A DNA stretch of 50,889 nt from positions 1 to 50,889 of the forward strand of contig CASLVD010000005.1 of NCBI GenBank assembly GCA_949398305.1. Direction: 5' to 3'. Under the pieces are notes generated by a model. That model did not search any database. It saw only the letters and a program-made list of their open reading frames with translations, and was not told the origin of the DNA. The translations under genes were made by a program, and so were the position numbers. Numbering within the stretch: the stretch's first letter is position 1; every line of letters begins with the position of its first letter. The stretch is from an uncultured Candidatus Melainabacteria bacterium (lineage in GTDB: Bacteria; Cyanobacteriota; Vampirovibrionia; Gastranaerophilales; Gastranaerophilaceae). Shown here in pieces: positions 33,886 to 43,918 of the stretch.

Positions 33886-34791
33886 ATGAAAACACCACTT
33901 TTTATAGAACAGCATTTTCACGGATGCTACGGTATTGATTTTAATACCGCATGGGTAAATGATATTTTAGATCTATCACATTCTATATTAAAAGAAGGTG
34001 TCGGATATATTTTTCCGACACTTGTTACTGATTCTGTGGAAAATATTAAGCGTCAGATTCAGGTTATAAAAAATGCTGCCGGTAAGCAAACTCCCGATAT
34101 GGCAAAAATTTGCGGTGTCCATTTGGAAGGTATTTTTCTTAATCCCGCGAAAAAAGGGATTCATGATGAAAAATATTTCATGCCGCCAACTGTTGAAAAT
34201 TATAAATTGCTAGAAGATGATTTTATAAAAATTGTGACACTTGCACCTGAATTAGCTGACAAAGGACTTTTATCATATTTACATTCAAAAGGAATAAAAG
34301 TGCAGGCAGGACATTGTACCGGCGCAGATTTATCGGGTTGTGACGCTGTTACGCATATGTTTAATGCTATGAGTGGGGTTACTCATCGCGGTGAATCAAC
34401 TGCATTAACTGCTTTAATAAAAGATAATTTATTTACTGAAGTAATTGCAGATGGAGTTCATGTATCTGATGATGCTTTGAAATTACTTTTTAAAATAAAA
34501 CAAATGACACAAATATTGCTTATTTCTGATTGTCTGCCTTGCACTCATAGTGATGTTAGAGAGTTTGATTTTGCAGGATCTAAAATCTATTTTGACGGAG
34601 TTAAAGCTACATCAGCTGATGGTACTCTTGCTGGAAGTACAATGCTTTTACCAGACATTATAAAAATTCTTGGTAAAAAAGATTTGCTTAATAGACAATA
34701 TATTTCTAATTCATACACATATCATGGTTTAATTCCAAGTGGTGAAATTGAATGGGATGATGAGTATAATATAATAAAGGTAAAATATTAA
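33886..34791 (+). CDS. nagA: N-acetylglucosamine-6-phosphate deacetylase-like, short form
   Basis: A 301-aa amidohydrolase. Metal and catalytic residues of NagA are visible: HFHG, HLEG (Glu), AGHC (His), THMFNAM (His) and the catalytic Asp in ISDCLP. The usual protein is about 380 aa; this one begins at the strand that leads into the barrel, so the N-terminal half of the beta-sandwich is missing and the C-terminal part is shortened. It may be a compact working form or a divergent deacetylase. The ATG at 33886 is used; an upstream reading to 33856 runs through a palindromic repeat. Its stop overlaps the ilvD start. Confidence 0.8.
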   Translation: MKTPLFIEQHFHGCYGIDFNTAWVNDILDLSHSILKEGVGYIFPTLVTDSVENIKRQIQVIKNAAGKQTPDMAKICGVHLEGIFLNPAKKGIHDEKYFMPPTVENYKLLEDDFIKIVTLAPELADKGLLSYLHSKGIKVQAGHCTGADLSGCDAVTHMFNAMSGVTHRGESTALTALIKDNLFTEVIADGVHVSDDALKLLFKIKQMTQILLISDCLPCTHSDVREFDFAGSKIYFDGVKATSADGTLAGSTMLLPDIIKILGKKDLLNRQYISNSYTYHGLIPSGEIEWDDEYNIIKVKY

Positions 34792-36449
34792 TGAGAAGTG
34801 AAAATATTAAACAAGGGATAGCAAGAACTCCGCACAGAGGCCTTTTAATGGCAACAGGTGTCAGCAAAAATAATATGAAAGCTCCTTTTATAGGGATTGC
34901 AAGTTCTTTTTCAGATTTAGTTCCGGGACATATCGGGATGAGGGATTTAGAACGTCAAATTGAAAAAGGAATTCACTCTGCAGGCGGTCAGGCTTTTATT
35001 TTTGGAGTTCCCGCTGTGTGTGACGGGATTTCAATGGGACATTGCGGAATGAGATATTCGCTTCCTTCACGTGATTTGATTGCAGACTGTGTTGAAACAG
35101 TTGCAGAGGCTCATCAGTTAGATGGACTTGTATTGCTGTCAAATTGCGATAAAATTACTCCGGGAATGCTTATTGCAGCTCTTAGAATAAATATTCCTAC
35201 AATTATTGTAACAGCCGGTCCAATGCTTGATGGTGAAAGCAGATGTGAAAAACTTACGATGATAAAAGGTTCTTTTGAAGCTGTCGGAAGATTCAGAAGC
35301 GGTGAAATTGATGAAAAAAGACTTCTGGAGCTGGAAGAAGAATCCTGTCCTACTGCAGGCTCTTGTCAGGGAATGTATACTGCTAATACTATGGCTTGTC
35401 TTGCAGAATGTATGGGAATGAGTTTACCATATTGTGCGACAGCTTCTGCTGTTTCTTCTAAAAAACGAAGAATAGCATTTGAATCAGGTATGCAAATTGT
35501 TGATTTAGTCAAAAATAATATCTGCCCGCAAGATATTATAGATAAAAATACTTTGCGCAATGCTATTATTTGTGATTTGGCAATGGGCGGTTCGACAAAT
35601 TCATTCCTCCATATCTTAGCTCTTGCAAGTGCAGGTGGAATTGATGTTACTTTAAAGGATTTTGAAGAATTAAGTCATAAAATTCATCAGGTTGTAAAAC
35701 TTGATCCTGCTGCTGTTCCTACAATGAGTGATTTTCATAAAGCAGGCGGTGTTCCTGCATTATTAAAAACCTTAATTGATGCAAATGTCGGGATTAAAGA
35801 TAAGCTTACAACAAGCGGTTTAAATATCTCACAAATTGCAAATGAGGCTTATGTTGATACGAATTTAATTCATCCTTACAATGAACCGTTTACAACAAAA
35901 CCGGGACTTGGTATTTTATACGGGAATCTTGCACCTGACGGCTGTGTAACTAAAATTTCAGGTATTGATGAATCTTGTTACGAATTTGAAGGGATTGCAA
36001 GGTGTTTTGATTCTGAAGAAGATGCGATGAAGGCTTTGGAAGATGATAAAATAAAAGCCGGCGATATTGTAATCATCCGTTATGAAGGTCCTAAAGGCGG
36101 ACCGGGTATGCGCGAAATGCTTGCTCCAACTTCACTTCTTGTCGGTAAAGGACTTGGAACATCCTGTGCGCTTATAACAGATGGAAGATTCTCAGGCGGT
36201 ACACGCGGGGTTTGTATCGGTCACGTTTGCCCTGAAGCTGCTAATGGCGGAACTATAGCACTTATTAAGGACGGGGATAAAATAAAAATTGATATAAATA
36301 CAAGACGCATTAATCTTCTTGTTTCAGATGAGGAACTTGAACTGCGCCGTAAAGAATTAAAGCCGTTTGAACTGAAATGTAAGTCAGGTTACCTTGCAAA
36401 GTATGCAAAAAATGTTCAAGATGCATCTCACGGGGCTATTGTGGAGTAA
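34791..36449 (+). CDS. ilvD: dihydroxy-acid dehydratase
   Basis: A 552-aa iron-sulfur enzyme of valine, leucine and isoleucine synthesis, making 2-oxo acids from dihydroxy acids. Cluster cysteines lie in [18 protein letters not shown] and [18 protein letters not shown]-like [10 protein letters not shown] closes the active site. Length is typical. It begins with ATG sharing its A with the nagA TAA stop, so it is translated by coupling. Other ilv genes are not in this window. Confidence 0.95.
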   Translation: MRSENIKQGIARTPHRGLLMATGVSKNNMKAPFIGIASSFSDLVPGHIGMRDLERQIEKGIHSAGGQAFIFGVPAVCDGISMGHCGMRYSLPSRDLIADCVETVAEAHQLDGLVLLSNCDKITPGMLIAALRINIPTIIVTAGPMLDGESRCEKLTMIKGSFEAVGRFRSGEIDEKRLLELEEESCPTAGSCQGMYTANTMACLAECMGMSLPYCATASAVSSKKRRIAFESGMQIVDLVKNNICPQDIIDKNTLRNAIICDLAMGGSTNSFLHILALASAGGIDVTLKDFEELSHKIHQVVKLDPAAVPTMSDFHKAGGVPALLKTLIDANVGIKDKLTTSGLNISQIANEAYVDTNLIHPYNEPFTTKPGLGILYGNLAPDGCVTKISGIDESCYEFEGIARCFDSEEDAMKALEDDKIKAGDIVIIRYEGPKGGPGMREMLAPTSLLVGKGLGTSCALITDGRFSGGTRGVCIGHVCPEAANGGTIALIKDGDKIKIDINTRRINLLVSDEELELRRKELKPFELKCKSGYLAKYAKNVQDASHGAIVE

Positions 36450-36452
36450 ATT

Positions 36453-37166
36453 ATGGAAACTGAAATTAAAAATATAATAAATGATACTGATTTAAAACAT
36501 ATTGCAATAATAATGGACGGTAACAGGCGCTGGGCAAAAGAAAGAAATCTTCCATCTGCTCTTGGTCACAAAAAAGGCGTTGAAGCTTTAAAGACGACTC
36601 TTCGTGCCTGTAATGATTTTGGAGTAAAATATCTTACTGTTTATGCTTTTTCAACCGAAAACTGGAATCGCAAAAAAGAAGAAGTTGACTTTTTGATGAA
36701 TCTTGTTGCGGTTACGCTTACTAACGAACTTGAAGAAATGCACAAAGAAAATGTTCAAATTCATTTTATTGGAGATTTAACAAAATTGTCAGATAGTTTA
36801 CAAAAAATTCTTGTCAATGCCGTTGAAACTACAAAAAATAATACAGGTGTAGTTTTACAGATTGCACTAAATTACGGTTCTCGCGATGAAATTGTAAATG
36901 CAGTTAAAAAGATTGTATCCTCCGGTATCAATGCAGATGACATCTCTGAAAAGATTATTTCTGATAATTTATACACTTCAAACGTACCTGATCCGGATAT
37001 TTTAGTTCGAACAGGCGGAGAACAGAGAATTTCAAATTATTTGTTGTGGCAGATTGCATACTCGGAAATTATTATCCGCAATGAATTCTGGCCGGAGTTT
37101 GACAAAAATCTGCTTGCTGAATGTATTAAAGAATTTGGAAAAAGGCAAAGACGTTATGGAAAATAA
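36453..37166 (+). CDS. uppS: isoprenyl transferase (undecaprenyl pyrophosphate synthase)
   Basis: A 237-aa cis-prenyltransferase that builds the C55 lipid carrier for wall and surface glycans. IMDGNRRWA holds the catalytic Asp22; YAFSTENW and RTGGEQRISNYLLWQ are the other family signatures. GGAG precedes the ATG. It overlaps rdgB by 11 bp. Confidence 0.95.
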   Translation: METEIKNIINDTDLKHIAIIMDGNRRWAKERNLPSALGHKKGVEALKTTLRACNDFGVKYLTVYAFSTENWNRKKEEVDFLMNLVAVTLTNELEEMHKENVQIHFIGDLTKLSDSLQKILVNAVETTKNNTGVVLQIALNYGSRDEIVNAVKKIVSSGINADDISEKIISDNLYTSNVPDPDILVRTGGEQRISNYLLWQIAYSEIIIRNEFWPEFDKNLLAECIKEFGKRQRRYGK

Positions 37167-37743
37167 AACAATAAAAATTGTATTTGCAACAGGAAATCCT
37201 CATAAATTACAGGAGATTAATGAGATTTCAAAAGGTTCGGGAATTGAATTTATTTTACCGCCTGATAATTTTGACCCAGATGAAACAGGAACAACTTTTG
37301 AAGAAAATTCTTATATAAAAGCAAAAGAAGCTGCAATTTTATCTAAAAATATATCTTTAGCAGATGATTCAGGGTTATGTGTAGAGGCTTTAGACGGCGG
37401 ACCGGGAATTCACACAGCCCGTTATGCGCCTACTGTTCAGGAAAGAATTGATAAGCTTTTAGCAAATCTTACCCACGCGTCTAATAGAAAGGCAAAATTC
37501 GTTTGTGCTATGACTTTAGTTGATGAAAACGGTAATATTTTAGATGAAGAAATCGGAGAATGTTACGGTGAAATCGCAAAATCACAGTCAGGAATCAACG
37601 GTTTTGGCTATGATCCTGTGTTTGTGGTTGACGGATATGGTGTAACTATGGCAGATATGAGTGAAGACTTGAAAAATAAAATTTCTCATCGCAGTAAAGC
37701 CTTAGAAAAAATCATTTCTTATATTCACTCAGAATTAATGTAG
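37156..37743 (+). CDS. rdgB: XTP/dITP (non-canonical purine NTP) pyrophosphatase
   Basis: A 195-aa Ham1/RdgB house-cleaning enzyme that hydrolyses XTP and dITP to the monophosphate. FATGNPHKLQEI binds the nucleotide, ADDSGLCVEAL carries the metal/catalytic acidic residues, and FGYDPVF with SHRSKAL complete the site. ATG at 37156, within the end of uppS, is chosen from the conserved start IVFATGN; a longer frame is shadow sequence. Confidence 0.94.
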   Translation: MENKTIKIVFATGNPHKLQEINEISKGSGIEFILPPDNFDPDETGTTFEENSYIKAKEAAILSKNISLADDSGLCVEALDGGPGIHTARYAPTVQERIDKLLANLTHASNRKAKFVCAMTLVDENGNILDEEIGECYGEIAKSQSGINGFGYDPVFVVDGYGVTMADMSEDLKNKISHRSKALEKIISYIHSELM

Positions 37744-37753
37744 AAAGAGTTTA

Positions 37754-38926
37754 ATGAAAAAAAAGATACTTATAATAGTTATAATTGTCTTGCTTGCGAT
37801 AATTGGCAGGTATCTTTATTCGCTGTTTGGAACATATATGAAAATGCAAATGGTGAAAAAACGTCCTGCACCTGAAGTTGTTGTTGAAACAGTTAAAGAT
37901 GAAAATGTTATCCAAAATTTTGAAGCTCCGGGACGTGTTGTTTCTAAATATCAAGTTAGTATTATGGCAAGAATTTCAGGATATCTTCAAAAAAGTTTCT
38001 TTAAAGAAGGAGATTATGTAAAAGCCGGTGATACTTTGTTTCTTATTGAACCGGTTGAATATCAAAATGCATCCAGTGTTGCAGGTGCAAATATTCAAAA
38101 TATCAAAGCTCAACTTGCTTATGCAAATAAACAGTTAGCAAGAGCAGATGAACTTGTTAAACAGGATTATATTGCAAAATCCAGATATGATGAAATTCTG
38201 GCAAACAGAGATGCACTTCAGGCACAATTAAATGCCGCTCAATCCAATTTTGAAGATACAAACAGAAATTTAAGTTACACTCAGGTAAAAGCCCCTGTTA
38301 ACGGCAGAATTGGTATTATTGATGTAACCGTTGGAAACTACGTTACTCCTTCTTCAGGTTCGCTTACAACAATAAACAGTACAAACCCGATTTATGTTAC
38401 ATTCCCTTTGTCATCTGAAGATTATGCCGCTCTGTCATCTATTGATAAAAAAGCTGATGAAAAACGCCGTGTTGAATTGTTTTTCCAAAACGGTACGAAA
38501 TATAATTTTGAAGGTGTTCAAGACTTTTTGGATAACAAAGTTGACCAATCAACAGGTACTGTTACAATGAGGGCAACTTTCCAAAACCCTGATAATAAAT
38601 TATTGCACGGAGAATTTGTTAACATAAAACTTTATGCAAATCATCCTGTTAAAGTTCCTGTTGTCCCTGTTGTTGCTGTTCAGGAAAATCAGGAAGGAAA
38701 ATATGTTTATATCATTGATAATGAAGGGCTTCCAAAACTTACATATATAAAAGTTCAAGGTCAATCCGGCGATAATTGGATTGTCAGAAGCGGTTTAAAA
38801 GCCGGTGATAAAGTTATTGTTGACGGCATATTAAAAGTTACCCCGGGAGTTCCGGTTAAAATTGTATCCAAAGAAGAAATGGGAAAATTAAATTCTGCCC
38901 CTGCAGAAACTGAAAATAAAAAATAA
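37754..38926 (+). CDS. RND efflux pump periplasmic adaptor (membrane fusion protein)
   Basis: A 390-aa AcrA/HlyD-type adaptor linking inner-membrane pump to outer-membrane channel. An N-terminal anchor segment (KILIIVIIVLLAIIGRYLYSL) without a lipobox Cys implies a membrane-spanning or signal-anchored form. Then come a lipoyl-like half (GYLQKSFFKEGDYVKAGDTLF), a coiled-coil hairpin at about 100-165, the second lipoyl half (VKAPVNGRIG), and beta-barrel and membrane-proximal domains. First of three pump genes. Confidence 0.92.
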   Translation: MKKKILIIVIIVLLAIIGRYLYSLFGTYMKMQMVKKRPAPEVVVETVKDENVIQNFEAPGRVVSKYQVSIMARISGYLQKSFFKEGDYVKAGDTLFLIEPVEYQNASSVAGANIQNIKAQLAYANKQLARADELVKQDYIAKSRYDEILANRDALQAQLNAAQSNFEDTNRNLSYTQVKAPVNGRIGIIDVTVGNYVTPSSGSLTTINSTNPIYVTFPLSSEDYAALSSIDKKADEKRRVELFFQNGTKYNFEGVQDFLDNKVDQSTGTVTMRATFQNPDNKLLHGEFVNIKLYANHPVKVPVVPVVAVQENQEGKYVYIIDNEGLPKLTYIKVQGQSGDNWIVRSGLKAGDKVIVDGILKVTPGVPVKIVSKEEMGKLNSAPAETENKK

Positions 38927-38954
38927 TAACAGATAAAACAGGATATAAATAGCA

Positions 38955-41900
38955 ATGTCAGATGGTAATTTATTTATTAAACGACCAAAACTTGCGATTG
39001 TAATTTCGCTTGCGATATTACTAGCAGGAATACTAATGTTAAAAACACTTCCATTGGAAGAATACCCTTCAATTACACCGCCTCAGGTCGTTGTAAGTGC
39101 AACTTATGCCGGTGCAAGTTCCGATGTTATTGAATCAACCGTGGCAGCTCCGATTGAAGCTCAATTAAACGGTGTTGACGGTATGATATATATGAGCTCA
39201 ACCTCATCAAACGGAACTTATAAATTAACATTATATTTTGCAGTCGGTTCAGATCCTGATATGGCAGTAATTAATGTTCAGAATGAATTACAGCTTGTTA
39301 CCCCGCGGCTGCCTGAAGAAGTCAGACGCTACGGTTTATCTGTAAAAAAATCAACAGGCGGACCGGGATTGTTAATGATATCTGTCAATTCACCTCATAA
39401 TACTTATGATAATTTATTTATTTCTAATTATGCGGATATTTTTATAAAAGACGAATTAGCACGTATTAAGGGGGTTGGTACGGTATCAGTTTTCGGTTCA
39501 TCGAATTACTCAATGCGTATTTGGTTAAATGCAGATAAAATGGCAAGTTACGGATTATCAACATCTGACATAACAACTGCGATTCAATCCCAAAACATTC
39601 AATCTCCGGCTGGTGATTTGGGAGTAGAGCCTATGAAAGATAAGCAGATGATAAAACTTACCATGCGTACAAAAGGAAGGCTTAAAGATGCTTCAGAGTT
39701 TGAAGATATTATTGTTAAATCATTACCGACAGGTGCTCAGGTAAGGTTAAAAGATGTAGCGCGTGTTGAACTGGGTGCTGAAAGCTATTCTAACTTTTCC
39801 AGAATCAGTGGACAAAACGCCGCAATTATCCCTGTAAGTCAGCTTCCGGAAGCTAATGCAATTGAGCTTTCTAATAAAATTCGTAAAAAAATGGAAGAGT
39901 TAAGTAAAAATTTTCCAAAAGATATTGCATACAAAATCCAACACGATGAAACAGAATTTGTACGCGAATCAATTCATGAAGTTGTAGATGCGGTTATTTT
40001 GGCTGTATTACTTGTTTCTGTTGTAACGTATTTATTTTTAGGAACTGCAAGGGCTGCTTTTATTCCTTTTGCGGCGATTCCGGTATCACTTATCGGTGTA
40101 TTTATATTTATGAAGTTTTTTGGATTTTCAATAAACCTGCTTATTCTGTTTGGACTTGTACTTGCGGTAGGGCTTGTTGTTGATGATGCAATTGTTGTTC
40201 TGGAAAATACGCAAAGGCATATTCAGGAAGGTAAATCACCGAAAGAAGCTACAGAAGTTACAATGAAAGAAGTATTCGGGGCAGTTCTTGCCACATCACT
40301 TGTTTTGATGGCTGTATTTGTACCGGTTTCTTTTATGGGAGGAATAACAGGGCAAATGTTTAGACAATTTGCACTTTGTATTGCTTCCTCAATCGGACTT
40401 TCAACACTTGTCGCTCTTACTCTTGCTCCGGCATTATGTTCAATAATTCTTAAACAAGGAGAAGAAAAAGCTGATTTTAAATTTATTCAAAAATTTGATG
40501 ATTGGTTTAATAATATTCGTGATAAATATCTTGAGCATACAAAATCTTTTATAAATTCAAGCGCTTTAACATTAGGTGTATTAGGTTTAATTTTGCTTTT
40601 TACTCTTGGAATGTTTATGATAATTCCAAGCGGATTTTTACCGGTAGAAGACAGAGGTGCTGTTTATACTCAGGTTCAGCTGCCTGACGGCTCATCTGCA
40701 TCAAGAACAGATGAAGTAGCACAAGATGTTGAAAATAAGCTTATTAAAGTACCGGGGGTGAAAGATGTTATTTCACTTGTCGGTATGAATGGTGAAAATA
40801 CAGCATTTATTGTGTCAGATTTCTTGCCATGGTCAAAACGTAAGAAAAAAGAAGAATCTCTTAACGGTATTCTGCAAAATATAAATAAGCAATTTTCTCA
40901 TTATCCTTCAGCAACAGTTGCGACATTTTCTCCGCCTGCAATTTCAGGACTTGGCATGTTTGGCGGGTTTGAGTATCAACTTTTGGATAAAGGTGATAGA
41001 GATGCCGGTGAGATTTATAAACAAGCTCAAAAACTTATTGCTGAAGCTATGCAAAATCCTGATTTTGCGATGATTTATACATCATATAGTGCTAATTTAC
41101 CACAACTGCTTATAGATGTTGATGTTGATAAAGCAATGGCGCAGGGCGTTCCTGTTACTGAAATCTATAACGCAATTGCTGCTTATTTTGCAAAATCTTA
41201 TATAAACGATTTTAATAAATATGGCAGGGTTTATCGTGTTTATTTGCAGGCAGATTCACAATACAGGGCAAAAGTATCTGATTTAAGCAAAATTTATGTA
41301 AAAAATAATCAGGGAAAAATGGTCCCGCTAATTTCAGTAATAAAAACAAAAAACATTGTTGGGCCGTATAGCAGAACACGTTTTAACATGTATCCTGCAA
41401 TTACTATAAACGGAAGTGCACGCTCAGGTGTAAGTTCCGGTAAGGCTATGAATATGATGGAGGAAATTTCTAATAAAGTTTTACCGCCGGATATGGGGTT
41501 TGCCTGGTCGGGTTCTTCTTTGCAGGAAAAAGAATCAAGCGGACAAATTGTGCCTATTTTATTTATGTCACTTGTATTTATTTTCTTATTTCTTGTAGGT
41601 TTATATGAAAGCTGGTTTTTGCCAATCAGCGTATTATTGGTTACACCTGTTGCAATTGCCGGAGCGTTGATTTTTCAATATGTATCAGGGTATTCGCTTG
41701 ATATTTATTCCCAAATCGGACTTGTTATGTTAATCGGTTTAAGTACTAAACAGGCAATTTTAATTATTGAATTTGCAAAAGATGCTCACGAAAATGGTAT
41801 GTCAATTAAAGATGCGGCAATTCAGGCAGCTAAATTAAGATTTAGAGCAGTTATGATGACAAATATCGCATTTATTTTAGGGTTATTGCCGCTTGTATTT

Positions 41901-42080
41901 GCATCAGGTGCAGGTGCAGCTTCCCGTCATTCTGTTGGGTTAACTGTACTTGGCGGAATGGCTGCTGTAGCATTTATCGGTACATTTTTAGTACCCGCAT
42001 TTTATGTGATGATTGAAGAATTTAAAATAAATATTTCGGAAAAAATTAAAAAATACACAGAAAGTAAGAAAAATGCTTAA
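38955..42080 (+). CDS. RND multidrug efflux transporter (HAE1/AcrB-like)
   Basis: A 1041-aa proton-driven exporter with the AcrB layout: TM1 (LAIVISLAILLAGILML), a large periplasmic loop, TM2-6, a second loop and TM8-12. Proton-relay aspartates are in GLVVDDAIVVLEN (TM4), and a relay Lys may be in STKQAILIIEF (TM10). Expected substrates are hydrophobic or amphiphilic compounds such as bile salts or antibiotics. It overlaps the TolC-like gene by 8 bp. Confidence 0.95.
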   Translation: MSDGNLFIKRPKLAIVISLAILLAGILMLKTLPLEEYPSITPPQVVVSATYAGASSDVIESTVAAPIEAQLNGVDGMIYMSSTSSNGTYKLTLYFAVGSDPDMAVINVQNELQLVTPRLPEEVRRYGLSVKKSTGGPGLLMISVNSPHNTYDNLFISNYADIFIKDELARIKGVGTVSVFGSSNYSMRIWLNADKMASYGLSTSDITTAIQSQNIQSPAGDLGVEPMKDKQMIKLTMRTKGRLKDASEFEDIIVKSLPTGAQVRLKDVARVELGAESYSNFSRISGQNAAIIPVSQLPEANAIELSNKIRKKMEELSKNFPKDIAYKIQHDETEFVRESIHEVVDAVILAVLLVSVVTYLFLGTARAAFIPFAAIPVSLIGVFIFMKFFGFSINLLILFGLVLAVGLVVDDAIVVLENTQRHIQEGKSPKEATEVTMKEVFGAVLATSLVLMAVFVPVSFMGGITGQMFRQFALCIASSIGLSTLVALTLAPALCSIILKQGEEKADFKFIQKFDDWFNNIRDKYLEHTKSFINSSALTLGVLGLILLFTLGMFMIIPSGFLPVEDRGAVYTQVQLPDGSSASRTDEVAQDVENKLIKVPGVKDVISLVGMNGENTAFIVSDFLPWSKRKKKEESLNGILQNINKQFSHYPSATVATFSPPAISGLGMFGGFEYQLLDKGDRDAGEIYKQAQKLIAEAMQNPDFAMIYTSYSANLPQLLIDVDVDKAMAQGVPVTEIYNAIAAYFAKSYINDFNKYGRVYRVYLQADSQYRAKVSDLSKIYVKNNQGKMVPLISVIKTKNIVGPYSRTRFNMYPAITINGSARSGVSSGKAMNMMEEISNKVLPPDMGFAWSGSSLQEKESSGQIVPILFMSLVFIFLFLVGLYESWFLPISVLLVTPVAIAGALIFQYVSGYSLDIYSQIGLVMLIGLSTKQAILIIEFAKDAHENGMSIKDAAIQAAKLRFRAVMMTNIAFILGLLPLVFASGAGAASRHSVGLTVLGGMAAVAFIGTFLVPAFYVMIEEFKINISEKIKKYTESKKNA

Positions 42081-43482
42081 AAAAATAATCATAGTTTTAA
42101 TTTTGATATTATTTATGCCTTGTTGTTTTTCAAAGGAGCTTGGAAACAAGATTAATCCGGACGAATTCCCTATTGGAGAGGATGTTTTGCCTGAATTTGA
42201 GAAAAATTCTGATTTTATAATCTCCGGTTCTGTTGAGAAAAATATTGATATGTCTCTTGATAATTGTATAAGATTAGCACTGGGAAATAATCCTAAAATT
42301 AACGCGGCATTTCAGGATATTTTAGCCGCAGATGCGCGTGTAAAACAGGTTTGGTCTAACTATTTCCCGACTTTATCATGGCAAACCGGCTATACTCGCT
42401 TAAGACAACTTCAATTATCTGATGCGTTGGGTGAAAATCTTGAATTCAATTATTATTTGTTAGGACAAGCATCTTTACAGCAAATGTTATACGATTTTGG
42501 AGTTACCCAGAATCAGGCAACCATTCGAAAACTTGATTATGAAGGCTATAAAAAAACTTTTGAAGCTACAGTAAATGATGTTATTTATCAAACTAAAAAT
42601 GCTTATTATAATGTTTTGTATGCGTATGAAAATAAGCGTATAGCACGTGATACCGTAGCTAAGTATCAGTTATTTTACAATCAGGCAAAAGCCTATTATT
42701 CAAGCGGTATGAATCCAAAAGTAGATGTTACTATCGCTGAAACTAATTTAAGTAACGCGAAACTTAAGCTTATTGAAGCTGATAATGCTATAAATTTAGC
42801 AATAGCAAATCTAAATAATGTAATGGGAGTACCTTATATTGAAAAATATAAAATTGTAGACAGATTACAATACAAACCGGTAAAAATTACATTTGAAGAA
42901 GCAATTGATATTGCACGCGATGCCCGTCCCGAATTAAAGCACGCAGAAATTAGAGTTGAAGGCGTAAATCAAACAATAAAACTAACAAAGAAATCATTTC
43001 TTCCAACAATCTCAGTTGAAGGTCAATACCAACGAGGCGGTAAATCATGGACTTCAAATTACGGTTTTAACCTTGGAGGATATTTAACTTTTCCTGCCGT
43101 AAATATTATGCTTTTGAGAAACGAAATTAAAGAGGCACGATATTTGTACGATAGAGAGCTTGCAAACGCCCGTGATATGCAAAATAATATATATTTAGAA
43201 ATCCAAACTGCTTACCTCAAGGTAGAAGAAAAGCGTAATCAGCTTCCTGTAGCTATTTTACAGGTAAAACAGGCAAAAGAAAATTATGAATTATCTTTCG
43301 GTCGTTACAGAGTGGGTGAAGGTTCTCCAACTGAACTTAAAGATTCTGAAAACACATATGAGCAAGCTCAGCTTACTTATTATACAGCATTATACGAATA
43401 CAATTCTGCGCGTGCACAGCTTGAAAAAGCTATCGGTAAAAACCTTTTAACAGATGATGAAGTTGTCGAACTTATTAATTAG
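42073..43482 (+). CDS. TolC-like outer membrane efflux protein
   Basis: A 469-aa exported outer-membrane factor: signal sequence IIIVLILILFMPCCFS (a Cys pair follows; lipidation is possible but not clear), then two similar OEP halves (about 60-260 and 275-465) rich in long helices, such as YQTKNAYYNVLYAYENKRIA and IQTAYLKVEEKRNQLPVA, the barrel-and-helix repeat of TolC. It completes the three-gene pump and confirms an outer membrane. Confidence 0.92.
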   Translation: MLKKIIIVLILILFMPCCFSKELGNKINPDEFPIGEDVLPEFEKNSDFIISGSVEKNIDMSLDNCIRLALGNNPKINAAFQDILAADARVKQVWSNYFPTLSWQTGYTRLRQLQLSDALGENLEFNYYLLGQASLQQMLYDFGVTQNQATIRKLDYEGYKKTFEATVNDVIYQTKNAYYNVLYAYENKRIARDTVAKYQLFYNQAKAYYSSGMNPKVDVTIAETNLSNAKLKLIEADNAINLAIANLNNVMGVPYIEKYKIVDRLQYKPVKITFEEAIDIARDARPELKHAEIRVEGVNQTIKLTKKSFLPTISVEGQYQRGGKSWTSNYGFNLGGYLTFPAVNIMLLRNEIKEARYLYDRELANARDMQNNIYLEIQTAYLKVEEKRNQLPVAILQVKQAKENYELSFGRYRVGEGSPTELKDSENTYEQAQLTYYTALYEYNSARAQLEKAIGKNLLTDDEVVELIN

Positions 43483-43540
43483 AATTGTTAACTTTTGTTA
43501 ATATAACTCTTTTTAAAAAGGCAATTTTTTTAAATGTATT

Positions 43541-43559
43541 TACTTTATATATATGTAAG
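43541..43559 (+). promoter_or_regulatory. promoter-like block, copy C (orphan gene at 43586)
   Basis: TACTTTATATATATGTAAG, 26 nt before the start codon, matches copy A (17294-17312, minus strand) at 17 of 19 positions. Confidence 0.45.
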
Positions 43560-43585
43560 ATATAAATAAGAGAGAGAAAAAAGTT

Positions 43586-43834
43586 ATGTTAGCAACATCA
43601 GGTCAAGCATTTGGCACAATGACAAATAGAGCTTCAAGAAAAAGAAATAAATCTGTTGAAGATTTTTGTTATTTAGCTAATAAAGATAAAAGAATGAGAT
43701 TTAATAATTCACAAGATCCGATATATTACGTTTTTGACTGTATCGAAAACAGACCGGTCGGAGTTTTAGCAAAGGAATTCGTAAAAGATTCACTTTTTGA
43801 AGTTGTGAATTTTGTATCAAAAGTTGTTGGATAA
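43586..43834 (+). CDS. small orphan protein
   Basis: An unrecognised 82-aa protein. A Lys/Arg-rich N-terminal third (MTNRASRKRNKS) precedes SVEDFCYLANKDKRMRF, then DPIYYVFDCIENRPVGVLAKEFV and a hydrophobic end FEVVNFVSKVVG. No membrane helix is certain. It has its own terminator and a promoter-like block shared with two other small genes, arguing it is real and expressed. Confidence 0.65.
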   Translation: MLATSGQAFGTMTNRASRKRNKSVEDFCYLANKDKRMRFNNSQDPIYYVFDCIENRPVGVLAKEFVKDSLFEVVNFVSKVVG

Positions 43835-43884
43835 TCAATAGGAAATAAGAGAAAAGAATTAAGGAAAAAGGATAGGAAACAAAT

Positions 43885-43913
43885 AAAACGGTCAAATAAA
43901 TGACCGTTTTTTT
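43885..43913. terminator. bidirectional terminator between orphan gene and GH38 gene
   Basis: A 10-bp perfect stem AAAACGGTCA/TGACCGTTTT with a 6-base loop and T tract; it can serve both convergent genes. Confidence 0.88.
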
Positions 43914-43918
43914 ATTGT

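Noticed and set aside
33695-33898. Minus-strand frame with a PSPTRGEG-type peptide
   Set aside because: It is the palindromic repeat read in a spurious frame, antisense to murE and nagA.
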